Source of the DNA: an uncultured Collinsella sp.
GTDB lineage: Bacteria; Actinomycetota; Coriobacteriia; Coriobacteriales; Coriobacteriaceae
Reading direction: 5' to 3'
NCBI GenBank assembly: GCA_958415665.1
Contig: CATYZK010000007.1
Span: 1-64,000 of the forward strand
Length of the DNA: 64,000 nt
Shown here: positions 48,994-57,737 of the stretch, in pieces
Position numbering within the stretch: the stretch's first letter is position 1
How the letters are laid out: every line of letters starts with the position of its first letter
Made by a program: the position numbers and the translations under genes
Notes under the pieces: generated by a model
Database searches by the model: none
Seen by the model: only the letters and a program-made list of their open reading frames with translations
What the model was told of the DNA's origin: nothing

Positions 48994-50320
48994 CCTTTTG
49001 CTCCTTCTTCCTAAAGAAGAGTCGAATGGGCGTGCCGGCAAAATCGAAGGTCGAACGCATACGGTTCTCCACGTAGCGCTGGTAGGTGTCGTTGACCAGG
49101 TCGCTGTGGTTGACGAAGAACGTAAACGTCGGCGGGTTGACGCCCGTCTGGGTCACGTAGTGCATGCGTAGGCGGCGCTTGCCGTCCACCACGGTGTGGC
49201 CGAACTCGCGCAGGTCGGTGAGGAAGGTGTTGAGGCGCGAGGTGGTGATCTTTTGCGAGCGCGTCTTCTCGGCGGCGTCGACCATTGCCCAGATCTTCTC
49301 GACGCTGCGGCCAGTGAGGGCAGAGATGCGCAGGTACTGGGCCCAGGGAGCCATGACGCCCAGACGGCGGTCGATGGTCTCCATGCAGGCCTCGCGCTTG
49401 CGGTCGTCGTCGAGCAGGTCCCACTTGTTGAGCAGCACGACGATGGCGCAGCCGCGCTCGATGGCAAGACCCATGACCTTCTGGTCCTGCTCGGTGACGC
49501 CCACGGAGGCGTCGACGACGAGCAGCGCCACGTCGGCGCGGTCGATGGCGCGCAGGCCGCGGACCATCGAGTAGTACTCGATGTTCTCGTACACGGTGCT
49601 CTTCTTGCGAATGCCTGCGGTGTCGACCATGCGGTAGTGCTTGCCGTTGCGCTCCACGACCGTGTCGATGGCGTCGCGTGTCGTGCCGGCAATGTTGGAC
49701 ACGATAGAGCGGTCGGCGCCCAGGATGCGGTTGAACAGCGAGGACTTACCGGCGTTGGGGCGGCCGATGATGGCGACGTTCATCGCGTCGGGGAACTCAT
49801 CGGCGACCTCGTCCTCTTCCTCCGGAAGCAGGGCCACGATATCGTCGAGCAGGTCGCCCGTGCCATGGCCATGCAGGGCCGAGAGCGGCGTGGGCTCGCC
49901 GATGCCGAGCGAATAGAACTCCCAGATGCTGTCGTTCTCGCGATCGGGGTTGTCGAGCTTGTTCACCAGCAGAAAGACCGGCTTGTCGCAGCGCTTGAGC
50001 ATGCGAGCGACCGACTCGTCCTCCTCGGTGACGCCGGTGCGGCCGTCGACCACAAACAGGATGACGGCAGCTTCCTCGGCGGCGGCGAGGGCCTGGTCGC
50101 GGATGGACGTGGCAAAGACGTCGTCGCTCTTGAGCGGCTCGATACCGCCCGTGTCGACGATGGTGAACTCGCGGCCGTTCCAATCGGCCGTGTGATACGA
50201 GCGGTCGCGCGTGACGCCGCGGGACTCGTGGACGATAGCGTCCGAGGTCTGGGCCAGGCGGTTAACGAGCGTGGACTTGCCCACGTTGGGGCGTCCGACG
50301 ACGGCGACGATAGGTTTCAT
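48986..50320 (-). CDS. der: GTPase Der (EngA), ribosome biogenesis
   Basis: 444 aa with two tandem G domains and a KH-like C-terminal domain; needed for 50S assembly. P-loops GRPNVGKS (residues 9-16) and GRPNAGKS, G3 motifs DTGG and DTAG, and both NKLD and NKWD motifs. ATG 50320 has AGGAGAGCAG upstream. The der-plsY-gpsA order is widely conserved in Gram-positives. Confidence 0.97.
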   Translation of the reverse strand: MKPIVAVVGRPNVGKSTLVNRLAQTSDAIVHESRGVTRDRSYHTADWNGREFTIVDTGGIEPLKSDDVFATSIRDQALAAAEEAAVILFVVDGRTGVTEEDESVARMLKRCDKPVFLLVNKLDNPDRENDSIWEFYSLGIGEPTPLSALHGHGTGDLLDDIVALLPEEEDEVADEFPDAMNVAIIGRPNAGKSSLFNRILGADRSIVSNIAGTTRDAIDTVVERNGKHYRMVDTAGIRKKSTVYENIEYYSMVRGLRAIDRADVALLVVDASVGVTEQDQKVMGLAIERGCAIVVLLNKWDLLDDDRKREACMETIDRRLGVMAPWAQYLRISALTGRSVEKIWAMVDAAEKTRSQKITTSRLNTFLTDLREFGHTVVDGKRRLRMHYVTQTGVNPPTFTFFVNHSDLVNDTYQRYVENRMRSTFDFAGTPIRLFFRKKEQKDA

Positions 50321-50330
50321 CTGCTCTCCT

Positions 50331-51773
50331 TTAATGGGTAGGGACAGTGGAAGTGTTAGAGTCGGCAGGCACAATGCCAAGGATGTGCTCCAGGGTATCG
50401 AGCAGCTCATGCGGCATGGTCGACACCACATGAACCTCGGCGCCGCGACTGGTAAGGCTTGCGAGTAAATCGTCACGATGATACTCGTCAAGCGTCATGC
50501 CGTCAGCGTTGAACATGAGCTTAGGCACAAAGAGCATAACCCCCGACAGGTCTTGCGGCAGCTGCTCCAGAATGTCACACGCGACGATGAGGCCGGTTAC
50601 GTCCACGTTGCCACCAAAGTAGCGGTTCTTGATGGCCGTGACAGTGCCGGCGAGTCCCTTGGGCGACTCCACAAAGCGGGCCACGGTGTCGCGAGCGCTG
50701 GCGCCCGAGAGACACAGCAGGTGCTGGTCGCGGGCGGCGATGGTTTCGCGAACGCGGACCAGGCGCTCGGCATCGGCGACAAGGACGTCGTCCGTCTCGT
50801 CCAGATACGAGCGAATCATGCCGATGCCGTCGTAGTACTGCGGGTAACCATCGTAGAAATCGGCCTCGGGCGGCTCGATGCCGGCGTCCAGGTAGAACTC
50901 GTCGCTCATCTGGAAGGTGTGGCGGCCAAAGCGCTCGTAGGCGCGATCCTGATAGGGCCGGATCATGGCAATGGTCTCGCGCGCGAGCTCGGGTTTATCG
51001 CTGTATGACCAGCTAAAGCGGTTCTGGTGCTTGGTAAAACCGAGCGGCACAATGCCCAGGCTCGTGATCTGCTCGTGCTCCTCGCAATAGCGCAGGGTCT
51101 TTTCCAACTCCTCCCCGTCGTTCATGCCGGGGCACAATACGATCTGCGCGTGGATCTCGATGCCGGCAGCCATGATGGCCTCGAGCACGTCCATGCCGCG
51201 CTGGGCGTTGCGGCCCATCATGCGGCGGCGGACGTCGGGGCTTACGGCATGGACTGACACGTTCATGGGGCTCATGTTGCGGTCGATGACGTTTTGCACG
51301 TCCTCGTCGGAAAGGTTCGTGAGCGTGACAAAGTTACCCTGCAAAAAGCTCAGGCGATAGTCGTCGTCGCGAATATAGAGCGTGGAGCGGCCGCCCTTGG
51401 GCAGCATGGTCATAAAGCAGAACACACAGGCGTTCACACAGGTGCGCATGCCATCAAAGATGGGGCCATCGAACTCCAAGCCCCAGTCCTCGCCGGGAAA
51501 GCGGTCGAGCTCGACGGGGGTGACGGTGCCGTCGCGCGGATCGAATACCTCCAGCTCGACGGTGTCGTCGTCGGCCTCCCAGAGCCACACGATCATATCG
51601 GTCAGCTGCTCGCCGTTGACCGTGCGCACGCGCATGCCCGGCTCGATACCCACATCCCATGCAGGCGATTCGGGACGCACGTTCTTTACGAGCGCGCCCT
51701 CACCCGGCTCGGGGTCGCGGCTGCGCCCGTAATCGGCCACCTCGGCGGCGTATGCGGGTACGGTCTGGTCCAT
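50331..51773 (-). CDS. DUF512 radical-SAM protein with PDZ-like domain
   Basis: 480 aa. N-terminal PDZ-like domain (about 25-90: VKNVRPESPAWDVGIEPGM), then an unusual radical-SAM cluster motif CVNACVFCF (Cys-x3-Cys-x2-Cys) in TCVNACVFCFMTMLPKG, and a C-terminal DUF512 domain including GFTKHQNRF. Regularly found beside der in Firmicutes and Actinobacteria, suggesting a link to ribosome assembly or membrane functions; the reaction is unknown. ATG at 51771-51773. Confidence 0.88.
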   Translation of the reverse strand: MDQTVPAYAAEVADYGRSRDPEPGEGALVKNVRPESPAWDVGIEPGMRVRTVNGEQLTDMIVWLWEADDDTVELEVFDPRDGTVTPVELDRFPGEDWGLEFDGPIFDGMRTCVNACVFCFMTMLPKGGRSTLYIRDDDYRLSFLQGNFVTLTNLSDEDVQNVIDRNMSPMNVSVHAVSPDVRRRMMGRNAQRGMDVLEAIMAAGIEIHAQIVLCPGMNDGEELEKTLRYCEEHEQITSLGIVPLGFTKHQNRFSWSYSDKPELARETIAMIRPYQDRAYERFGRHTFQMSDEFYLDAGIEPPEADFYDGYPQYYDGIGMIRSYLDETDDVLVADAERLVRVRETIAARDQHLLCLSGASARDTVARFVESPKGLAGTVTAIKNRYFGGNVDVTGLIVACDILEQLPQDLSGVMLFVPKLMFNADGMTLDEYHRDDLLASLTSRGAEVHVVSTMPHELLDTLEHILGIVPADSNTSTVPTH

Positions 51774-51775
51774 GA

Positions 51776-52675
51776 TTAGCGGCAAAGCTCCTTGATGCGC
51801 GTTACGGCGCGCTCGATGTGTTCTTGCGGGGTGGAGGCTCCGGCGGTGATGCCGATGTGGTGAGCGTCGGTAAACCACGCAGCCTGGAGCTCGGAAGCTT
51901 CCTCGATGTGATACGTGCTCTCGCAGGCGTCTGCGCAAATCTGTGCCAGGCGACGGGTGTTGCCCGAGTTCTTGCCGCCCACGACGACCATGCAGTCGCA
52001 GCGGTTGGCAAGTGTGGCTGCTGCCTGTTGACGCTCGCTCGTGGCGGCGCAAATGGTGTTGATCACACGCAGCTCCTGCACGCGCGGGGTGATAGCGGCC
52101 ACGACCTCGGCCAAGTTCTGCGCGGTCTGAGTGGTCTGCACGACCAAGCCCACCTTGCCCTTGAGCGGTAGCTCGTCGGCGTCGGCGGCGCAGCTCACGA
52201 CCCGAGCGTCATCGCCGGCGTGGCCCAGAATGCCTTCAACCTCGGGATGACCCGGCTCGCCCACGACGATCACGCGGTAGCCCTCGCGTACCAAGCGCTC
52301 AGCGGCCACGTGGACCTTCTTCACGTAGGGGCAGGTGGCATCGACCACGGTAAGGCCGCGGTCGCGAGCAGCGTCGATTACCTGCGGCACCACGCCGTGG
52401 GCGCGGATGATCACGGTGCCCGATGCCGCGTCGTCCAGGGTCTCGGCCAAGCCCACGCCCGCCTCGGCAAGCTCGCGCACCACGATGGGGTTATGGATGA
52501 GCGGACCCAGGGTGTGGACCTGAGCGTTCTTCTTCGCCTGCGGGGCGGTCGCCAAGGCCATATCGAGCGCGCGCTGTACGCCGTAGCAGGTGCCGGCGTG
52601 AGCTGCAATCTCGATGGTGGGGGCGTTGGCCTGGTCGGTCACAGCCTCGGCAGTGTTCATGACATCCTCGCTCAT
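51776..52675 (-). CDS. ispH: 4-hydroxy-3-methylbut-2-enyl diphosphate reductase
   Basis: 299 aa. Last enzyme of the MEP isoprenoid pathway. Three Cys ligands of the Fe-S cluster are visible: GTCYGVQRA, DATCPYVKK and NTICAATSERQ. The late AGASTP replaces the common SGASTP. Start ATG 52675 overlaps the plsC end region; ATG 52660, five codons in, has the better site (GAGGATGTC) and may be the real start. Its product HMBPP can stimulate human Vgamma9-Vdelta2 T cells, which matters if the host is a gut resident. Confidence 0.95.
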   Translation of the reverse strand: MSEDVMNTAEAVTDQANAPTIEIAAHAGTCYGVQRALDMALATAPQAKKNAQVHTLGPLIHNPIVVRELAEAGVGLAETLDDAASGTVIIRAHGVVPQVIDAARDRGLTVVDATCPYVKKVHVAAERLVREGYRVIVVGEPGHPEVEGILGHAGDDARVVSCAADADELPLKGKVGLVVQTTQTAQNLAEVVAAITPRVQELRVINTICAATSERQQAAATLANRCDCMVVVGGKNSGNTRRLAQICADACESTYHIEEASELQAAWFTDAHHIGITAGASTPQEHIERAVTRIKELCR

Positions 52676-52677
52676 GG

Positions 52678-53406
52678 CTAGAACCTGCCCGGATGCTCGG
52701 CGCATAGCTCGTCTCGCATGGCGTAGACGCGGTTCATGGCCTCGGACTCAAACCAGGCCAAGCGCTCCGTGCGCTTAAGTCCGGCCGGTGCATCGGAAAG
52801 CGAGACGGCCTTGCCGGCACGAATCCAGCATTTCTTGGGACGCATGAGCTTTTTGCCCGCGGGCGTGATGTCGGACCAGCCGCAGATGGCGAGCGGGTTA
52901 ACGGGCGCCTTGCCCATCTGGGCGATGAGCGCAAAACCGCCGTGGACCTCGGGCTTGATCTCGCGCGAACGGATGCGCGTGCCCTCGGGGAAGATCAGGA
53001 CGTCCTCGCCGCGCTGCAGCGCATGCTGGGCGGCGCGCAGGCACTTCATATCGGCAGTACCGCGCTCTACGGGGATGCCGCCAACGCGGCTAAAGGCCCA
53101 GCGCACAATCTTGCTCTTGGCAAATTCGGACTTAAAAATGGGGCGAATGCGACGGCCGCCAAAGAACAGCGCTGTCTCCACGGCCAAGAGCTCGGCCATC
53201 GAGGTGTGGTTGCAGATAACCACGCTGCCGCGGTCGTCCTGGCGCTCAAACAGCAGACCGGCATCTTCGACCTTCCAACGCCACATGAGCTTGGAGAAGG
53301 CCCAAAGGATGGCCATGACTACGACGATGGTGCCGCGGATGAGCGCCGGGAACTCGGCGTAGGGGGCGTTGTAGTAATCCTCGGGCGTCTGCTTAAACAG
53401 GCGCAT
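52678..53406 (-). CDS. plsC: 1-acyl-sn-glycerol-3-phosphate acyltransferase (PlsC-like)
   Basis: 242 aa. Second acylation in phosphatidic acid synthesis. Acyltransferase blocks: block I NHTSMAE (His67, Glu72), substrate-binding block IFPEGTRIRS, and GGIPVERG. The catalytic HX4D motif here has Glu instead of Asp, which is uncommon. One N-terminal membrane helix (25-42). Starts 3 nt after cmk. Confidence 0.88.
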   Translation of the reverse strand: MRLFKQTPEDYYNAPYAEFPALIRGTIVVVMAILWAFSKLMWRWKVEDAGLLFERQDDRGSVVICNHTSMAELLAVETALFFGGRRIRPIFKSEFAKSKIVRWAFSRVGGIPVERGTADMKCLRAAQHALQRGEDVLIFPEGTRIRSREIKPEVHGGFALIAQMGKAPVNPLAICGWSDITPAGKKLMRPKKCWIRAGKAVSLSDAPAGLKRTERLAWFESEAMNRVYAMRDELCAEHPGRF

Positions 53407-53409
53407 GGG

Positions 53410-54096
53410 CTACCTCCTCTGGTTGATGAGGTCCTCGATAATGCGGACGACCTCGTCGATGGTGTGGGCGGTGGAGTCGACGTGCACCGCATCCTCGGCG
53501 GGCACAAGCGGTGCGACCTCGCGGCTGCTGTCGAGCTTGTCGCGCTGCTTAAGGGCGTCGAGCGTCTCGTCGACCTCTGCCTCGAGCTGATCGACGGTCA
53601 ACGGCTGAGCGTCGTTTTGGTGGCGCTGCAGCACGCGGCGGCGGGCGCGCTCACGCGGGTCAGCGGTCAGGAAGACCTTGACCTGCGCGTTGGGGAACAC
53701 GACGGTTCCGATGTCGCGACCCTCGGCCACAATGTCGCGGTCCTCGGCGGCGCGGCGCTGATGGATGAGCATGGCGGCGCGCACGCCCGGATAGGCCGAG
53801 ACCTTGGAGACGTTGGCGTCCACCTGCGGGGTGCGGATGGCGGCCGAGGCGTCCGTGCCGTCGATGGTCAGGCGCGTGTCCTCACCGGTACCGTTGGTAA
53901 AGCGGATCTCGATCTGCTCGGCGAGGGCGTCGATGGCCGCCTCGTCGCCCAGGTCGATGCCGCGGTCGAGGGCGGCAAAGGTGACGGCGCGATACATGGC
54001 GCCCGTGTCGAGCTTGTTAAAGCCCAGCTGGCGGGCGATCTCCTTGGCGATAGTGGACTTGCCGGAACCGGCGGGGCCGTCGATGGCGACGATCAT
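53410..54096 (-). CDS. cmk: Cytidylate kinase
   Basis: 228 aa. Phosphorylates CMP/dCMP. P-loop IDGPAGSGKSTIAKE, substrate segment LDTGAMYRAVTFAALDRG, and the RDIGTVVFPNAQVKVFLTAD segment are complete. Directly upstream of plsC and downstream of the pseudouridine synthase gene, as in many Firmicutes. Confidence 0.97.
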   Translation of the reverse strand: MIVAIDGPAGSGKSTIAKEIARQLGFNKLDTGAMYRAVTFAALDRGIDLGDEAAIDALAEQIEIRFTNGTGEDTRLTIDGTDASAAIRTPQVDANVSKVSAYPGVRAAMLIHQRRAAEDRDIVAEGRDIGTVVFPNAQVKVFLTADPRERARRRVLQRHQNDAQPLTVDQLEAEVDETLDALKQRDKLDSSREVAPLVPAEDAVHVDSTAHTIDEVVRIIEDLINQRR

Positions 54097-54162
54097 GCAA
54101 TGCTTCCTTTCGGTGGTTGACGTGCTGGTATGGTTCGCGAGTGCTGGGGTGCGGCAGGTTGC

Positions 54163-55128
54163 CTACCCCGTGTAGCGCTCGCGGTAGGTGTTGCGTTTGG
54201 GCGCGGAGCCGTGGCTGCCGTGGTGGCGCGTGCGGCTTGCAGGGTTGTCCTGGGGCTTGCCGCCGCGCTTGGCGCTGGCCTGCTTGGGCGGAATGCCGCC
54301 GTCCTTGAGGATCTGCACCTCGCGGTCGGTGAGCTCGCGCCACGAGCCTTTGGCCACGCCCTCGAGTTCCAGGCCGGCAAAGTTGCAGCGATGCAGGCGG
54401 ATCACCGGATGGTGGATCTTGCTCAGCATGCGCTTGACCTGGTTCTTGCGACCCTCGCGGATGATGACCTCTACAGCGGTGGTGTCGGGCTTGACGCCCT
54501 GGGGCGCCACGGCCTCCGCCTCGTGCGCGGTGATGACACGGCAGATGGCCGGCTGACAAAGGCCGTCGTCGAGCTCGATACCGCGGCGCAGCGGTGTGAG
54601 GTCGCGGTCGGTGAGGTGGCCGTCTACGAGCGCCTGGTAGGTCTTGTAGACGTGCTTGCTGGGGTGCAGTAGATCCTGCGACAGGTCGCCGTCGGTGGTA
54701 AAGAGCAAAAGGCCTGTGGTGTCGCGGTCCAGGCGGCCCACTGGAAACAGGCCCGGAAAGCGGTCGCGCGGGACCAGATCGGCCACGCAAGGGCGCTCCT
54801 GCGGGTCGCTCATGGTGGTGAGGTAGCCGGTCGGCTTGTAGAGCATCAGGTACACGGCGCCCTGGTTGAGCTTGACGGGCATGCCGTCGACCTCGATATG
54901 GTCGCGGTCGACGTCGACCTTGGTGCCCAGCTCGGTCGCGACCTCGCCGTTGACGGTCACGCGGCCGGCGGTCATTAGGTCTTCCGAGCCGCGTCGGCTC
55001 GCCACGCCCGCGCGCGCCAAAAAGCGCTGCAGGCGCATGGTGTGCGGATAGACGGGCTGGGCGTCGGGCGCGGGCGTGCCTGGTGCGTCGGCGACGCGCA
55101 TCTCCCCTGTTTCGTTAGTTCTCGTCAT
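54163..55128 (-). CDS. rluB: RsuA/RluB-type pseudouridine synthase
   Basis: 321 aa. S4 RNA-binding domain (about 30-75, LQRFLARAGVASRRGSEDL), then the catalytic domain with GRLDRDTTGLLLFT containing the catalytic Asp and the RxQVKRM-like NQVKRMLSKI. A basic tail follows. In Gram-positives the gene next to scpB modifies 23S rRNA (RluB). GGAGG 6 nt before ATG 55128 sets the start, which lies 14 bp inside scpB. Confidence 0.9.
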   Translation of the reverse strand: MTRTNETGEMRVADAPGTPAPDAQPVYPHTMRLQRFLARAGVASRRGSEDLMTAGRVTVNGEVATELGTKVDVDRDHIEVDGMPVKLNQGAVYLMLYKPTGYLTTMSDPQERPCVADLVPRDRFPGLFPVGRLDRDTTGLLLFTTDGDLSQDLLHPSKHVYKTYQALVDGHLTDRDLTPLRRGIELDDGLCQPAICRVITAHEAEAVAPQGVKPDTTAVEVIIREGRKNQVKRMLSKIHHPVIRLHRCNFAGLELEGVAKGSWRELTDREVQILKDGGIPPKQASAKRGGKPQDNPASRTRHHGSHGSAPKRNTYRERYTG

Positions 55129-55843
55129 GCATATCCTCCGAGGTTTCATCGACGACCAGGGTGTCCTCGTCCTCGACTGCCTCAACATCCTCAACATCGG
55201 TATCGAGCAACTCGCGTTCTTCGTCCAGGTCCTCGGCCTGCTCCTCGAGCGTGGACTGAATGCTGCGGCCGCTCAGGCGCTCGCGGATAAACTGGCGGGA
55301 CTGCTCGTCGGGGGCAAACTGCTCCAGATCGGGCAGGTCGCGGGTGGAGCGTAGACCGAACTTTTCCAAGAAGGCGTTGGTCGTGCCGTAGATGATGGCC
55401 TGACCTCGCTGGGGGTCGCGGCCGAGCTCGCGCACCAGGCCCTTGTCCACGAGCGACGCGATGACGCCGTCGGAGTTGACGCCGCGGATGCCCTTGACCA
55501 CTTCGCGCGTCACGGGCTGGTGGTATGCGATGACGGACAGGGTTTCGAGCGCCGCCTGCGACAGCTTTTGCGTGTCCCAGCTCAGCACGTAGGCCTCGAC
55601 CACGTCGTGGTAGGCGGGGTGCGTAAACAGGCGCCAGCCGCCGGCGACCTCGCGCAGCTGAAAGCCGCGGTTGGCCTCCTCGTACTCAACCTTGAGCTCG
55701 GCGAGCAGCGATGCGCACTCGCCCGGGGCGATATCCAGCGCACCTGCCAGCGCGGGCGCGCTCACCGGGTCGCTCGACACCAGCAACAGCGCCTCGAGGG
55801 CGCCTTTGAGGCTGTTTGCCTCCAGCGTGGAAAGGGTTGACAT
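55115..55843 (-). CDS. scpB: Segregation and condensation protein B
   Basis: 242 aa. Winged-helix partner of ScpA and Smc. Conserved LKGALEALLLVSSDPV start, the LSQAALETLSVIAYHQPVTR segment and IRGVNSDGVIASLVDKGLV. The acidic C-terminal tail of about 50 residues goes beyond the core. 11 nt after scpA. Confidence 0.94.
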   Translation of the reverse strand: MSTLSTLEANSLKGALEALLLVSSDPVSAPALAGALDIAPGECASLLAELKVEYEEANRGFQLREVAGGWRLFTHPAYHDVVEAYVLSWDTQKLSQAALETLSVIAYHQPVTREVVKGIRGVNSDGVIASLVDKGLVRELGRDPQRGQAIIYGTTNAFLEKFGLRSTRDLPDLEQFAPDEQSRQFIRERLSGRSIQSTLEEQAEDLDEERELLDTDVEDVEAVEDEDTLVVDETSEDMHDEN

Positions 55844-55854
55844 GGTTGCGGCTC

Positions 55855-56664
55855 CTATTCGGTGAGCTCGGGGCCCTCGCCGGGCACGTATGCCTCGGCG
55901 CCCTCGACTCGGTTGATGCAGATGGTTCCAAAGATCTCGTCCTGGCTCAGCGTGAGCGAGCCGCGCTTGGCGAGCTCGAGCATGGCCAGGAAGGTAACGA
56001 CGAGCTGCTCGGTGGTGGCATCGCCGTCCAACAGCTCGCGGAAGGTGCAGGTTTGGTGCGCCATGGTAAAGCGGTCGACGGAGGCCACGGTCAGGTCGAG
56101 CGGTACGCGATGCGGCGCCACGTGCTCGGCCTCCAGTAAGAAGGTCTGGCGCTTGCCGTCCAGGTCGGCACAGATGACGGCCAGGCCGCGCAGGGTGATG
56201 CCGGCCAGGTAGTCGGGCATGAGCCCCAAAAACTCGGGATCGGGGCCGGCCACGCGCGGATGCATGCGGCTTTCGGCCTGCATGCGGGCGCCGAGGGCCG
56301 CAGCCGCGCCTTTAAACTGCTTGTAGGCAATCAGGCGCTGGATCAGGACCTCGCGCAGGGCGTCGCCGTCGAGCGCGCTGAGCTCCTCGAGGTCTTCGTC
56401 GAACTCGTCATCGTCATCGGCTTTGCGCGGCGCTTCCTGGGGCACCAGCGAGGCAGCCTTAATGTCCAAAAGGGTTGCCGCGACCAGCAAAAAGTCGCTC
56501 GCCACGTCCAAGTCAAGCGCCTCGATGCGCTCGGCCTCGGCGAGGTATTGCTCTGCCACCTCGCTGATCGAGATGGCGCCGATATCTACTTTTTGGCGGG
56601 TTACCAGCTGCAGCAGCAGGTCGAACGGTCCGCTGTAGACCTGCGTCGACACGCGATACGACAT
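55855..56664 (-). CDS. scpA: Segregation and condensation protein A
   Basis: 269 aa kleisin of the Smc-ScpAB condensin. N-terminal YSGPFDLLLQLVTRQKVDIG, then ISEVAEQYL and a C-terminal winged helix (VVTFLAMLELAKRGSLTLSQDEIFGTI). 84 bp separate it from the M50 protease upstream, so a promoter may lie there. Confidence 0.94.
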   Translation of the reverse strand: MSYRVSTQVYSGPFDLLLQLVTRQKVDIGAISISEVAEQYLAEAERIEALDLDVASDFLLVAATLLDIKAASLVPQEAPRKADDDDEFDEDLEELSALDGDALREVLIQRLIAYKQFKGAAAALGARMQAESRMHPRVAGPDPEFLGLMPDYLAGITLRGLAVICADLDGKRQTFLLEAEHVAPHRVPLDLTVASVDRFTMAHQTCTFRELLDGDATTEQLVVTFLAMLELAKRGSLTLSQDEIFGTICINRVEGAEAYVPGEGPELTE

Positions 56665-56748
56665 CTTCGACCTCCTTTGACGGCGCCTTCGCGGCGCGGT
56701 TTGGGTGTATGTTGCGACCGTTTTGCACGGTCGACCTGTAAGTTTACC

Positions 56749-57432
56749 TTAGATGCCGGCGATTGCGAAGTTGAGTAGCTGCTCAGCAAGCGGATACACG
56801 GTAACGTCGAAATAGCGGCCGATCACGTCGATGCCGGTCCACATGGGCAGCAAGTACAGAACGCAGATGAGGATGGGCATGGCGTATTGCTGCAGGCGGT
56901 AGTAGTTGTCGAGCGCCTTGCCTTTAAGGAACGGAACGACGATTGACGAGCCGTCGAGCGGCGGGATCGGGATGAGATTGAAGAACGCGAGCGACAGGTT
57001 GACCACGATGAACGTGGCGCCGAAGTTCATGATCTGTGATGCCACGGCAAAGGATATGCCGGTATAGAGGCTGCCATATGCCGCGTGCATGAGGGCGGTC
57101 GCGAGGCACGCGAGTGCGATGTTCGACGCGGGGCCGGCCACGCTCACCAGGACTTCGTCACGCTTGGGGTGCTTGAGGTTGTTGAGGTAGACGGGCACGG
57201 GTTTGGCGAAGGCGAACACCGGACCGCCGGCGGCAAGCATGAGTAGCGGCAGGATGATGGTGCCAAACGGGTCGATATGGTTGAGCGGGTTGAGCGAGAC
57301 GCGTCCGCGCGAACGGGCCGTCTTATCGCCGAGTACCCAGGCCGCCGCGGCGTGTGCGCTCTCGTGGATCACGATACCTATGATGACGGCGACGGCGCTG
57401 GCGAGCAGGTTCATGATGTAGCTGCTGGACAT
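56749..57432 (-). CDS. Site-2 protease family (M50) membrane metalloprotease
   Basis: 227 aa, about five membrane helices. Zinc motif HESAH in GIVIHESAHAAAAWVLGD and the second-ligand region PIPPLDGSSIV, where the family has NPLDG or similar. The small rhomboid-like soluble type (YwhC/Rip3-like without CBS). Frequently found upstream of scpA. Substrate unknown. Confidence 0.88.
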   Translation of the reverse strand: MSSSYIMNLLASAVAVIIGIVIHESAHAAAAWVLGDKTARSRGRVSLNPLNHIDPFGTIILPLLMLAAGGPVFAFAKPVPVYLNNLKHPKRDEVLVSVAGPASNIALACLATALMHAAYGSLYTGISFAVASQIMNFGATFIVVNLSLAFFNLIPIPPLDGSSIVVPFLKGKALDNYYRLQQYAMPILICVLYLLPMWTGIDVIGRYFDVTVYPLAEQLLNFAIAGI

Positions 57433-57440
57433 AGCGCTCC

Positions 57441-57737
57441 CTAGCGGACGCGGCGCGAGGCGCGCGTAAGCAGGTAGTCGGCTACAAACAGAATTACGGC
57501 AACGATGGCGTAATCCAGGCGGAACACGCCGCCAAAGGGCGATGTGATGACGCCGTAGCCGGCGATGGCGCTCGGCAGCGCGCGCGAAAGCTCAACGACA
57601 AAGCCCACGATCTGCAGCTTGGCGGTGAGGCCGCTAAAACACAGCAGCACGGTCATCGCGCTCATAAAAATGCCGCAGATGCGACAGGCGATGGCGATGA
57701 TGCTCATCGCCACGGCAGCGGCTTTACGAGAGTTCAC
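57441..57737 (-). CDS. Small membrane protein
   Basis: 98 aa with two or three membrane helices (about 10-32, 38-58, 70-90). GTG at 57735-57737 has GGAG 7 nt upstream and lies 14 bp inside the ABC-F gene; the longer frame to 57857 would lie in the ABC-F coding sequence. Ends 8 nt before the M50 gene. Not recognised. Confidence 0.6.
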   Translation of the reverse strand: MNSRKAAAVAMSIIAIACRICGIFMSAMTVLLCFSGLTAKLQIVGFVVELSRALPSAIAGYGVITSPFGGVFRLDYAIVAVILFVADYLLTRASRRVR

